Source of the DNA: Truepera sp. bin119
GTDB lineage: Bacteria; Deinococcota; Deinococci; Deinococcales; Trueperaceae
Direction of reading: 5' to 3'
Length of the DNA stretch: 64,000 nt
Assembly (NCBI GenBank): GCA_002239005.1
Contig: MPNL01000007.1
Coordinates: 1 to 64,000 of the forward strand
The notes beneath the pieces are model-generated. The model had not been told where the DNA came from. It was given only the letters and a program-made list of their open reading frames with translations, and did not search any database. A program made the translations under genes and the position numbers. Positions 53,538 through 61,924 of this stretch are shown one piece after another (within the stretch, counting starts at the first letter, position 1; every line of letters begins with the position of its first letter).

Positions 53538-56500
53538 GAGCCACCTAAGGACGGACTCTTCGGGTCCGTATCGTCAGTCCCAAACAGCCCGGCCTGCCGT
53601 GTACGTGCACCTGCTTGTACCAAACGGGTTATCTCGGGCCAACTCTGCACCAGTCCGTTGTAGGAGAGCGCCTCCGCAGCACGTTTCTTGCGCTCGCACA
53701 GCGTGTACAGACGGTAACACAACTCACGAGCAACCTCGGCTTTGGCACCGAGTTGGGTAGCGAGTTCGGCTGCCGCACCTTCGCCGCCGGCCTCTAGCGC
53801 TCGGACCAGATGATGAACCATCTCCCAGGCGGTCAGCCTTGGGTCGGTAGTCGGGCCCCAATCCTCGGGCAGTTCACCGGGCTTCAGCAGTCTGACCTTG
53901 CCGCCCTTCGAGGCTAGAATCTCCGCCTCGACCAAACCGGCGACGCTGGTGTTCTTTGCCTTGGAGAGCGTCTCGGCGGTGCCGTACTCGCCCTCATCGA
54001 AACCAGACTGCTCAAACCAGGCGAGTGCCCAGCGACTGTCTGCATCGAAATCACCTTCCTGTTCAGCCAATGCCTCATCGAGAGTTTGGTTGATGAGGGC
54101 CAGCGCTTCGCGCACCGAGAGGGCGTTGCCCTCGGCGTTGAGCACCCTAGCGTAGCGAGTGTAGACCGCCATGCCCGGCCCGATGGCAGCCTGGGCTAGG
54201 TCGACCGGTGCAATGTTGCCGCGCTGCAAGTGAATAAGGGCCTGCGGCAACTCGGCCTTGAGGGCGGAGACGAACTCACGGCGGGTGGCGATGGGTGCTT
54301 CCGACGGGCGAGGGTAGCATACTAGAACGATGCTGGAGGCTAGTGCGTTTGAGGCTAGTGCATTTGATCGAGCCCCCCGTTCTGTTCGGATGGGCCAGGT
54401 ACCGCTGATGGTGAAGCCAGCGCGGATCAGGGCGTCTAGGAAGGTCTCCCAGCCGGTGGAAGTAGTACCCCCCGCGCCCCGACTTTCTGACTGCTTGAAG
54501 GCGTAGTAGATGGTGGTTGGGAAACCCGGATGCAACCGATAAATAAGGGACTCGAGAGCGTGAAACATACCGTCCACGAAGAACGCTTCTGCTTTCCCCT
54601 TGTTGCCGTGCCGGTGCGGTGCAGCGACGAGCTCCTCGGCCTTGGGTACAGCCATAGTGGCGAATAGGTCAGGAAAGACTTGCCGCAGCGACCGACGCAA
54701 CCAGACGTAGAAGAAGTCCGACAGGTCAGCATAGCCGACGTTGTCATAGTAGGGTGGGTCCATTGATGTGATGAAGCCCAGGCTTGGCGGTTGCGGGCAG
54801 CGGGTAGCCTGCAGACCCGAAGAGTCTGATTTTGAAGAAGCGGCGTCCGCTTGGAACGCCCGGCCATTATGACCATCGATGGGTAGGGTCTCGACTGCCT
54901 TAGCGATCCAGGCAATCTGAGCCATCCAGTTCTGGGTTGAGTTGGAGAAGATGTTGACCTCGGCGTAGTCCCATACCATAGGAATTGCTTGACGCGCGAA
55001 AGCGTGGGCGACAAAGTCGCCCACGCTTTGCCAAGTTGCAATGGTGCACCCGCTGTCGGCTGCTCGGTCTACAGCAAACGCCGAGTACACGGCTACGGCC
55101 TCAGCATAAGCCCTCGCGCCAGTGCCCCCCGACCCTAGAGGTGCATCGTCATTTGCTATGCCCGCAGCCACCGCATCCCGCTGTACGCGCTCCCGAACTT
55201 CCGCGACCAGATCGCTGAAGGTGTTTAGCGCCACAAGCTGGCGGTCGGTGAAGAGGTCTCCGAAGGTGGTGAGGCCGTACCGCACCGTCCAAAAATTGCG
55301 GGGGTCATCTGGTAGCGCCGAGTCCGGTTTCCATCCAGGTGTTGCCTCGGCAGCCCTCTCTTCGTGTACCTGCACCGGGGGAAGGTACACCCGTCCGCGC
55401 TCCCCCTCCGCTACGACCGCCATCAGCCTTGTCCCCATGCGCCCGGCCCTGCCCTCAGCCTTGATGTAATCGCCAACAATCGGCGCGCCCGACATCAAGC
55501 ATCTAAAATTCGCCCCACGCGACAGTTTAGTGCCCATCTTCGCCGTCCCTACATCCGGTGGTAGACCTACCCTGACTTCAAACCGGTACCCTCGCCCCTC
55601 GATTACCGGCTCAACGTACGCTTCCTTGCCCTTCTTCGACGACAGAATGAAGGTCGAAGCCAACGGCACCTCGACATCGTTAAACGCCGGGTTCGGACTC
55701 CTAACCGTCCGCGCCCAGAGCCAGGCGATCACGGTCAGCTTACGTCCCTGATACACCTTCAGATCGGGCCGCTTCCGCACCATCTCCGCAGTGACCTCGA
55801 CCTTCGGATACAGATGCCCGAGACGCTTCTCAGCCTCATCGCGCATCCACTTGCCGTAGCAACGCACATCCTCGGCCAAGCCTTGGGCCCCTTTCCAATC
55901 CCGCGCGAAGACCCGCTGAGCCTGTCCTCCTCTCTCGTCCTCACGGCTCCGCGGATTAACAGGCGGCTTCCCTGAGAACCTCGGCGGTATCTCGATCATT
56001 GCCTTATTGATCAGTACCGCCACCGGATTCAGGTCACTCGCGTAGCTCTCGAGCCCGAGACGCTGCGCCTCGAGCGGAAGCGCTCCACCCCCTGCAAACG
56101 GGTCATGGAAAGCGGGCAGCTTATTCCGATTAAACAGCTCTCTGGCCTGCGGGTGGCCAGCGTTCTCTGCACAGGCCCGCCGCCAACTCTGCCAGATCTC
56201 AGCCCGCGCCCGCTCGAGTACCTCTTCGTTCGTAGTGTTCTCCCAACGCACTAGGTCTTCGAGGATCGCAAATAGTCGCTCCCGCTCCTGCTCAGCGATT
56301 ACCTCTTCCAACGTCGGCTCTGGTGGCGCAGTGACGTTGTCAAAGGCAGGAGTGTTCGGGTACACCCGCGCTCGCTTCGCTTCATGCAAGGTTGGGCTCT
56401 TCGGGCCTGCCAGGCGCTTTCTTAGCTCGCGCTCAGCAGCCCGCTTCTTCCCAAGGTCCGAGAGCAGCACATCGACATAGCCAGCCGGGTCATCGACCAT

Positions 56501-56656
56501 CTGCGCAAAGATCACCGCCCGCGCCGCGGCTAACGGCCGACGGGCCCACCAGAGGTGTAACGTGCTCGGATGACCGTGGCGGATGGACTTCTCCCGGGCT
56601 GACGCCTTGTTGATGGCATCGAGCGGCAGCGCCACTTCAATGAGCTTCTTCTTCAT
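53534..56656 (-). CDS. DUF1156 adenine-specific DNA methylase (COG1743)
   Basis: 1040 residues. IEVALPLDAINKASAREKSIRHGHPSTLHLWWARRPLAAARAVIFA is the DUF1156 domain. Motif I is HDPFAGGGALPLEAQRLG (about 184-201); the catalytic motif IV is DPPYY (633-637), the [DN]PP[YF] type of N6-adenine or N4-cytosine enzymes. These proteins are the modification component of predicted defence loci. Oddities: three copies of the AAGGACGGACTCTTCGGG-type repeat lie inside the gene, one encoding the last residues (DPKSPSLGGS), one inserted before the DPPYY motif, one near residue 84, and a 15-bp tandem duplication encodes ASNALASNALAS. The stop overlaps the next gene by four bases. Confidence 0.9.
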   Translation of the reverse strand: MKKKLIEVALPLDAINKASAREKSIRHGHPSTLHLWWARRPLAAARAVIFAQMVDDPAGYVDVLLSDLGKKRAAERELRKRLAGPKSPTLHEAKRARVYPNTPAFDNVTAPPEPTLEEVIAEQERERLFAILEDLVRWENTTNEEVLERARAEIWQSWRRACAENAGHPQARELFNRNKLPAFHDPFAGGGALPLEAQRLGLESYASDLNPVAVLINKAMIEIPPRFSGKPPVNPRSREDERGGQAQRVFARDWKGAQGLAEDVRCYGKWMRDEAEKRLGHLYPKVEVTAEMVRKRPDLKVYQGRKLTVIAWLWARTVRSPNPAFNDVEVPLASTFILSSKKGKEAYVEPVIEGRGYRFEVRVGLPPDVGTAKMGTKLSRGANFRCLMSGAPIVGDYIKAEGRAGRMGTRLMAVVAEGERGRVYLPPVQVHEERAAEATPGWKPDSALPDDPRNFWTVRYGLTTFGDLFTDRQLVALNTFSDLVAEVRERVQRDAVAAGIANDDAPLGSGGTGARAYAEAVAVYSAFAVDRAADSGCTIATWQSVGDFVAHAFARQAIPMVWDYAEVNIFSNSTQNWMAQIAWIAKAVETLPIDGHNGRAFQADAASSKSDSSGLQATRCPQPPSLGFITSMDPPYYDNVGYADLSDFFYVWLRRSLRQVFPDLFATMAVPKAEELVAAPHRHGNKGKAEAFFVDGMFHALESLIYRLHPGFPTTIYYAFKQSESRGAGGTTSTGWETFLDALIRAGFTISGTWPIRTERGARSNALASNALASSIVLVCYPRPSEAPIATRREFVSALKAELPQALIHLQRGNIAPVDLAQAAIGPGMAVYTRYARVLNAEGNALSVREALALINQTLDEALAEQEGDFDADSRWALAWFEQSGFDEGEYGTAETLSKAKNTSVAGLVEAEILASKGGKVRLLKPGELPEDWGPTTDPRLTAWEMVHHLVRALEAGGEGAAAELATQLGAKAEVARELCYRLYTLCERKKRAAEALSYNGLVQSWPEITRLVQAGARTRQAGLFGTDDTDPKSPSLGGS
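53547..53566 (+). repeat. AAGGACGGACTCTTCGGGTC repeat at the methylase 3' end
   Basis: Identical over 20 bases to the minus strand of 43911-43930. It encodes the last residues (DPKSPSL) of the DUF1156 methylase. Confidence 0.8.
54336..54365. repeat. 15-bp in-frame tandem duplication
   Basis: GAGGCTAGTGCGTTT then GAGGCTAGTGCATTT, one base different. It adds five codons (the protein reads NALAS twice) to the methylase without shifting the frame. It could be slippage-prone. Confidence 0.7.
54815..54829 (-). repeat. Partial AAGGACGG-type repeat inside the methylase
   Basis: GACCCGAAGAGTCTG on the plus strand matches 14 of 15 bases of the repeat at 43911-43925. It encodes the segment SDSSGL, about 20 residues upstream of the DPPYY motif. 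Confidence 0.5.
56388..56407 (+). repeat. Diverged AAGGACGG-type repeat in the methylase 5' region
   Basis: AAGGTTGGGCTCTTCGGGCC shares about 15 of 20 bases with the repeat at 53547. It encodes GPKSPTL, near the DPKSPSL made by the 3' copy. Confidence 0.4.
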
Positions 56657-56671
56657 TCCACCCTGCCCTCC

Positions 56672-56690
56672 AAGAACGGACTCTTCGGGT
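56672..56690 (+). repeat. AAGGACGG-type repeat between helicase and methylase genes
   Basis: AAGAACGGACTCTTCGGGT, one mismatch to 53547-53565. It lies in the 43-bp space between the helicase stop and the methylase start. Confidence 0.65.
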
Positions 56691-56699
56691 TAGCCCCGT

Positions 56700-59600
56700 T
56701 TAGGAGGGCTCTCCCGCTCGGGCGAGCAGCTCCTCGAAATCGTAGTTGACACTATTCGCCCCAAAGTCCGGTTCACGCCGGAAGGGCTCCCGAAGGTAGT
56801 GAACCTGGTGCCCATCCCCGTCTAGGAACTCCACGATGCCAAGGATGTAATCCTCCGGTTTATTCAGCGAGTAGAGAATCTCGTTGCGGGTAACCGTGAT
56901 GGTTTCTGCCCCGCTAACCCGGCCTTTGACCTCGATAAACCGGAGCTTGCCTGTGTCCGGGACCCGGCTCTCGATATCGTAACCCAGCCTCTCGAACTCC
57001 TTGTCGGTCGGTTCATATCCGAGGCCCCGCTCAACCTCCATGATGATCTCGCGGGCATGGGCAGCAGCCTCCTGGGTATCAATAGCCGTTCTTGTCCCCT
57101 CAGGCTCACGCCCAGTCATGGCGTCGATGAGTCCCCTGGGCACGACCAATAGTCCCCCCAGCACCACCGGCGGCAGGGGAGAGATCTGCGCTTCGCGCTT
57201 GAGTTCCTCGAGCCGCCTTTGCAGCCGCCCCTGCAGGTCGTCGGCGCGCCTGCGGGCCTCACCAGAATTGAGCCGGGCACCGGCCTTGCCTGCCCGCTCC
57301 TTCAACTTGAGTTGTTCAGCTTGGTGATCCCAGTGGTTGATCTCCTTGGTGAGTCGGTCCTTCACGGCCACTTCGGTCTTGGTGATCAGGTCGAGCTTTG
57401 CCTCTCGGACCTCTGCCAGATGCTCCGGGACCACCTCCGCTACGGCGTAGCTCTCCACCCTCTCTTCCATGCCTCGGTCGATCCAGGCGCACTCCGGTCG
57501 CTCGAGGATCTGCTCCAGATCCGGCTCATCGTCGGCGAGGGGCCGATAGTCGAGATAGGGGGCATAGTGCAGATGCCGGGTCACGCCGTCGGTGCCTAGT
57601 TCCACATAGAGCATCCGTTTGGAGATCGTCCGGCGCTCTCCCGAACGCATCAGGCTGGCATCCCGGATGGCGTGCTCTAGATAGAAGAGCATCCGCGGCT
57701 TCGTCCCCTGGTCACGCTCGTCGACCAAGGCAGCGCCCCGCCGCAAGAGATCCCGGTTCCGTTCCAAGGTCAGATCGATAACCGCGTCGAGCAGCGGGTG
57801 TCCTGGGCAGATGAACGCCGCTCGGGGCTTCCCTTGGGGGGCGATGAGCGATTTCTCGAAGGCGATGCGTTCATAGCGGGGGAGTACCGGCTCCCTGAGG
57901 CCGATGAGTCGATCTCGATTCCGCACTGCGGCGGGGACGCGGGTGATCTCATAGCGACGGGCCTCACGCTGCCTGGTGACACCGCCGAGTCGTCGGAACG
58001 CCTCCCGAAAAAAGGACTCGATGTAGTGAGGTTGGAGTCTGCGGGCTTCGGCTCGCTCCATCTCCGCGCGGATGGAGTGAACCTGACTCAGATCCATAGT
58101 GTCGCGGGCGAGCGCACGCTCTTCGAGCAGATCCCGGAACTTACCGTGGTCGAGGGCATCATCGACAGCCGTGGTTAGGCGCGCCCGGACCTCCGGCTGT
58201 TCCCCGTAGCGTATCGCCTCGATCAGGAGTTCGCGGAGGGGACGCCCCTCGAAGTGGAGCTTGCCGAGTACGTCGAACACCTTCCCGCCGAGCGATTGGC
58301 GCGCCTGCTCCAACTTCTCGAGGAGCTTGTGGTAGACGTCGCCTTCACGGGTCTCAGTTGCCACCAAGTTCCAGAGGTGACAGACTTCGGTCTGACCGAT
58401 CCGGTGAATCCTGCCGAACCGCTGCTCCAATCGATTGGGGTTCCAGGGGAGGTCGTAGTTCACCATCAGGTGAGCCCGCTGCAAGTTGATCCCCTCCCCG
58501 GCGGCATCGGTAGCGACCAGCACCTGAACCAGCGGATCGTGCCGGAAGGCCTCCTGCGCTTTGAGCCGCTCCTCCCGGCCCATACCCCCGTGCAGCAGCG
58601 CTACGGCCTCCTCCCGGCCCAGGAGCGTGGTGATACGCCGTTGTAGGTAGTTGAGGGTGTCCCGGTGCTCGGTGAACAGGACCAGTTTCTGGTGGGGCGA
58701 TGAGGTCGGCCCCGGAGTCTCACCTTCGCCGGGCCGGGTCTCCGGTTCCGCACTCTGCACCGCAGCTCCGCTGGCGCTGAAGATCCTGTCGAGGAGGCCC
58801 GCCAACCCTCGCCACTTTGTGTCCGCACCGCTGCGCAGCACGCTGTGCGCTAGCCGCTCCAAGCCCGTTAGGGTTGCAATCTCCGCCTTGAGTTCGGCGA
58901 TCGACTTCGCCGCGGTCGCCTGGTCTAAGACCTCCTTCTCAGCCTCCTCGACCTCGTCCTCTGGTGCCTCGTCGAGGTCCTCGAGATCGTCGGGGTCGAG
59001 TTCCAGGGCGGAGACGAATCCGATGCCGGTCTGGCTACCACGCTGCAGCACCTCAAACTCACGCAAGCGGCTCTCCAGACGCTCCCGGCGGCGGCGTAAC
59101 GACCGGTAGATGGCCTCGGGCGAGGAGGCGAGTCTGCGCTGCAGGATCGTCAGGGCGAAGCCGACGGTGCCCGCTCGCTTGTCGTTCTCGAGCGCCTCCG
59201 CCCGATTGAACTCCTCACGCACGTAGTCGGTGACGGCTTTGTACAGTCGGGCTTCCGGCTCTGAGAGTTGGTAGGAGACCGTGTCGGCTCTGCGTTCCGG
59301 GAAGAGTGGCGTGCCGTCAAACCTGAGCAGCTTCTCCTTCACCATCCGGCGCATCAGGTCAGAGACATCGGCTTTGTGGACGCCGTCGCGAAAACGTCCC
59401 TCGAACCGGTCGCCGTCGATGAGCGCCATAAAGAGTTGAAAGTCTTCCTCTTTGCCGCTGTGTGGGGTGGCCGTCATTAAGAGGAAGTGGCGGGTCAGGG
59501 TCGACAGCAGCTGTCCGAGCCGGTAGCGCTTAGTGTAGCGGATCTCGCTACTGAAGAACGTCGCCGACATCTTGTGAGCCTCATCGCACACGACCAGGTC

Positions 59601-60275
59601 CCAGCGGCAGTCTGGTGCCTGCAACTTCTGCTGCACCTCGTCGTCGCGAGCGAGCTTGTCCAGACGAGCAATGGCGAGGTCGGTCTCGTAGAACCAGTTG
59701 CCGGTCCGAGCCGTTTCGAGCTTGTCGTTGGTCAGGATCTCGAAGGGTAGCTGGAAGCGGCGATAGAGCTCATCCTGCCACTGTTCGGCGAGGCTGCCGG
59801 GGCAGACAACCAAGCATCGCTGCAGATCTCCTCGGGCGATCAGTTCCTTGATGAGCAGCCCTGCCATGATCGTCTTGCCGGCGCCTGGGTCATCGGCGAG
59901 TAGGAAGCGAAGGGGTTGCCGGGGCAGCATCGCTTCGTAGACGGCGGTGATCTGATGCGGCAGCGGCTCGACATCTGAGGTGTGAACAGCGAGCACCGGG
60001 TCGAAGAGGTGGGCGAGGTGGATCCGCTGGGCCTCGGAGACGAGTCGGAAGAGCGCGCCATCGCCATCAAAGCTCCACGGCCGGCCGACCTCGACGAGCT
60101 CGAGTCGGGATTCGTCGTCACGGAAAAACAGGTCTTGGTCGAGCTTTCCGGTAGGCGTCTTGTAGGTGACCTCGAGCCCTTCGGTTCCCAGCCACTTCAC
60201 GCTGATAACCGTTACCAAGCTGTTCGGCAGAACTCCCTGCACTGTCGCATTGGGCTTGAGGTCTTCCAACTTCAT
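56700..60275 (-). CDS. SNF2-type helicase with DUF3883-like C-terminus
   Basis: 1191 residues, superfamily 2 DNA translocase. Walker A DPGAGKT (129-135) after FLLAD, Walker B DEAH (231-234), LLMTATPHSGKEEDF (motif III), and the second lobe with LVFTEHR-like LVLFTEHRDTLNYL, VLVATDAAGEGINLQ and NPNRLEQRFGRIHRIGQ (motifs V-VI). The C-terminal part is a helical region followed by a DUF3883-like domain (GYDIESRVPDTGKLRFIEVKGRVSG), whose FIEVKG resembles a restriction-endonuclease-fold ExK site. CAGGAGA precedes the ATG at 60275 by seven bases. First gene of the five-gene operon; similar helicases occur in DISARM-like and DUF1156 loci, but drmA, drmB and drmC are absent. Confidence 0.9.
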   Translation of the reverse strand: MKLEDLKPNATVQGVLPNSLVTVISVKWLGTEGLEVTYKTPTGKLDQDLFFRDDESRLELVEVGRPWSFDGDGALFRLVSEAQRIHLAHLFDPVLAVHTSDVEPLPHQITAVYEAMLPRQPLRFLLADDPGAGKTIMAGLLIKELIARGDLQRCLVVCPGSLAEQWQDELYRRFQLPFEILTNDKLETARTGNWFYETDLAIARLDKLARDDEVQQKLQAPDCRWDLVVCDEAHKMSATFFSSEIRYTKRYRLGQLLSTLTRHFLLMTATPHSGKEEDFQLFMALIDGDRFEGRFRDGVHKADVSDLMRRMVKEKLLRFDGTPLFPERRADTVSYQLSEPEARLYKAVTDYVREEFNRAEALENDKRAGTVGFALTILQRRLASSPEAIYRSLRRRRERLESRLREFEVLQRGSQTGIGFVSALELDPDDLEDLDEAPEDEVEEAEKEVLDQATAAKSIAELKAEIATLTGLERLAHSVLRSGADTKWRGLAGLLDRIFSASGAAVQSAEPETRPGEGETPGPTSSPHQKLVLFTEHRDTLNYLQRRITTLLGREEAVALLHGGMGREERLKAQEAFRHDPLVQVLVATDAAGEGINLQRAHLMVNYDLPWNPNRLEQRFGRIHRIGQTEVCHLWNLVATETREGDVYHKLLEKLEQARQSLGGKVFDVLGKLHFEGRPLRELLIEAIRYGEQPEVRARLTTAVDDALDHGKFRDLLEERALARDTMDLSQVHSIRAEMERAEARRLQPHYIESFFREAFRRLGGVTRQREARRYEITRVPAAVRNRDRLIGLREPVLPRYERIAFEKSLIAPQGKPRAAFICPGHPLLDAVIDLTLERNRDLLRRGAALVDERDQGTKPRMLFYLEHAIRDASLMRSGERRTISKRMLYVELGTDGVTRHLHYAPYLDYRPLADDEPDLEQILERPECAWIDRGMEERVESYAVAEVVPEHLAEVREAKLDLITKTEVAVKDRLTKEINHWDHQAEQLKLKERAGKAGARLNSGEARRRADDLQGRLQRRLEELKREAQISPLPPVVLGGLLVVPRGLIDAMTGREPEGTRTAIDTQEAAAHAREIIMEVERGLGYEPTDKEFERLGYDIESRVPDTGKLRFIEVKGRVSGAETITVTRNEILYSLNKPEDYILGIVEFLDGDGHQVHYLREPFRREPDFGANSVNYDFEELLARAGEPS

Positions 60276-60486
60276 CTACTGTTCTCCTGCCTTGGTCGCC
60301 GTATCGACCCGCTGGCCTAGGGTCACCTACTGACGCTGCGGGTATTCCGATTGCCACTGTATCTAACCGTACGGCAAGGTGGTGAAGCCCCTCGCGCTGG
60401 ACGCCATCGGTGAATAGCGATCAGACTTTCCCGTGGCATAGACGACGACCAAGCGTGCTCTGTGGTCGAAGAGGTAACCCCTTCTA

Positions 60487-60819
60487 TCACCGGTACAGGC
60501 TCTTCTCCAGTGCTTGCACGATCCAGCTATTCAGGCTCAGACCACTCTCTGCTGCTGAGCGCGCAACGCGTTGATGTAGGTCTGGCCCGAGACGAACGTT
60601 GAGCTTACCAGAGAAAGGCTTCCTGGGTTCGATACCATCTTCCTCGCAGGACTTCAGGTATTCGTCAATAGACCGGTGGAACTCGCGCCGAATCCCTTCG
60701 ACATCGGTTGCTTCAAAAGTGGCGATCGGATAGGCACCACTGTTGATGACCCGTCCATGAAGGCGTCCCACAGAATCGTCAAATTCGACTTCGGCGGCGT
60801 ATCCCTTGTATTCCATCAT
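60487..60819 (-). CDS. hicB: HicB family antitoxin
   Basis: 110 residues from the ATG at 60819. The N-terminal degenerate RNase H-like HicB domain (MEYKGYAAEVEFDDSVGRLHGRVINSGAYPIATFEATDVEGIRREFHRSIDEYL) is followed by a C-terminal ribbon-helix-helix (KLNVRLGPDLHQRVARSAAESGLSLNSWIVQALEKSL) for operator binding. It overlaps the hicA stop by four bases. It neutralises HicA and represses the pair. Confidence 0.93.
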   Translation of the reverse strand: MMEYKGYAAEVEFDDSVGRLHGRVINSGAYPIATFEATDVEGIRREFHRSIDEYLKSCEEDGIEPRKPFSGKLNVRLGPDLHQRVARSAAESGLSLNSWIVQALEKSLYR

Positions 60820-61037
60820 GGCTTTACTCCTACAGCTTTGAGGAACGCGGCGATGTCGCGCACCGTTGCCCTCCCAGTCTCTGTCTCTGGATGGGGCTGG
60901 TGAACCACCATCCGCTCCCTTCCCTTCTTCAGAAGCACACGCGACCCCGAGCGCTGAGAGACCTCCACACCTGCTGCCTTCAGCATGGCGACGATATCCG
61001 ACCATCGGATGCCTGTTGGCGTCGGCCTCTTAAACAT
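60816..61037 (-). CDS. hicA: HicA family toxin
   Basis: 73 residues, double-stranded-RNA-binding-fold mRNA interferase. IRWSDIVAMLKAAGVEVSQRSGSRVLLKKG fits the family, but the place of the catalytic His (GSH in most HicA) reads GSRV, with histidines later in VVHQPHPE. A GSRV subfamily with HRPHP-type motifs exists, so this may be an active variant. It precedes hicB with a four-base overlap. It has its own promoter and possible HicB operator at 61081-61109. Confidence 0.9.
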   Translation of the reverse strand: MFKRPTPTGIRWSDIVAMLKAAGVEVSQRSGSRVLLKKGRERMVVHQPHPETETGRATVRDIAAFLKAVGVKP

Positions 61038-61080
61038 ACTCTCCAGGGTGCGTCGGTGCTTCGATTGAATGGCAAGCTAT

Positions 61081-61109
61081 ATGGTACTAAATCAAGTACT
61101 ATTACACAA
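61081..61109 (-). promoter_or_regulatory. hicAB promoter with operator-like repeat
   Basis: Minus strand: -35 TTGTGT (61104-61109), 17-bp spacer, -10 TACCAT (61081-61086). Two GTAC tetramers (61084-61087 and 61096-61099) in TAGTAC direct repeats overlap the spacer and -10, a fitting place for HicB ribbon-helix-helix binding. The promoter is 44 bp before the hicA start. Confidence 0.55.
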
Positions 61110-61451
61110 GTGATCGTTACTCCTCATTTCTGACATGTCCTCTTAAACCTTCTTTCCGTGCCATTTTGCGTCAAGAGGGAGGAGTTCATGGCACGGACGG
61201 CAGCAAAGGTTGGAGGGGATCCGGAGCTCTGACGAAGTCACCCTCGTCCATCCTTGGGAACAGGGACCCAGCGCTGTCGTAGGTGTCGGGCTCGCTGGTG
61301 AGAGTTCGGCAGGTTTTGTGCTGCGAAACTGGTGTCGCGGTCGCTTGCGTCTTGGCCCAGCCTTTACCATATGCCGTTTATATCTTTTGTAACGTTCATT
61401 GTATTTGTAGCGCTTGTGTGTTATATGTTGTTTGTAGAAAGGAGAGCGGAC
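61110..61451. other. Divergent control region between hicAB and the plus-strand operon
   Basis: No gene supported. The last 120 bp are unusually A+T-rich, with TTTGTA occurring three times (about 61385-61437) and a TATATG -10-like box near 61424, ahead of the AAAGGAG ribosome site of the next gene. This is probably where the antitoxin/toxin/CBASS operon is promoted and controlled. Confidence 0.45.
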
Positions 61452-61916
61452 ATGGCGAGTGCAGTGATGCAATTTGCGACAGGTATCCCCGGACCGCGCG
61501 AGGCGAGCCTTGCTCAAGCTTCAGCGCAGGCGCTGGCACGCAAGCTCATAGGACACACCGACACGGTCTCGATCCGTTTTGCAGAGGATGCGCGTGAGAC
61601 TATCGAACTGCCGTTCGCAGCGGTGCGCCTGCTGATCGGCCTGCTCAATGAGATGGCTGAAGGCAATGCCGTTTCGCTCATCCCCACAAATGCTGAGTTG
61701 ACAACGCAGCAGGCCGCCGATCTCATCAATGTATCGCGCGGTTTCCTGGTGAAACTGCTCGATAGCAAGGAGATCCCCCACCGTAAAGTCGGCACGCATC
61801 GGAGAGTCTTGTTCAGTGATTTGAAGGCCTACGAAGAGCGGACTAAGCGGGCGCGTTCGGCCGCCCTGGACAAGCTTACAGAAGAGAGCCAATCGCTGGG
61901 GATTGGATACGAATAG
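61452..61916 (+). CDS. HTH (excisionase-type) antitoxin paired with a PIN toxin
   Basis: 154 residues from the ATG at 61452, chosen for AAAGGAG ten bases upstream. The C-terminal half has LTTQQAADLINVSRGFLVKLLDSKEIPHRKVGTHRRVLFSDLKAYEER, an excisionase/MerR-like helix-turn-helix. The N-terminal half is a helical domain (SIRFAEDARETIELPFAAVRLLIGLLNEMAEG). This arrangement is common for the DNA-binding antitoxin upstream of a PIN-domain toxin. The PIN gene follows after eight bases. It likely also represses the whole operon, including the CBASS genes (inference). Confidence 0.82.
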   Translation: MASAVMQFATGIPGPREASLAQASAQALARKLIGHTDTVSIRFAEDARETIELPFAAVRLLIGLLNEMAEGNAVSLIPTNAELTTQQAADLINVSRGFLVKLLDSKEIPHRKVGTHRRVLFSDLKAYEERTKRARSAALDKLTEESQSLGIGYE

Positions 61917-61924
61917 GATGATGG

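Noticed and set aside
56700-60275. DISARM (drmD helicase plus drmM methylase)
   Set aside because: The hallmark drmA, drmB and drmC genes are absent and DUF499, PHP-SMC and Schlafen genes are present instead.
60360-60486. Minus-strand reading frame (YLFDHRARLVVVYATGKSDRY) between hicB and the helicase gene, faintly like a KTSC domain
   Set aside because: Too short, no start or ribosome site, overlaps the end of hicB, and the similarity is within what chance allows.
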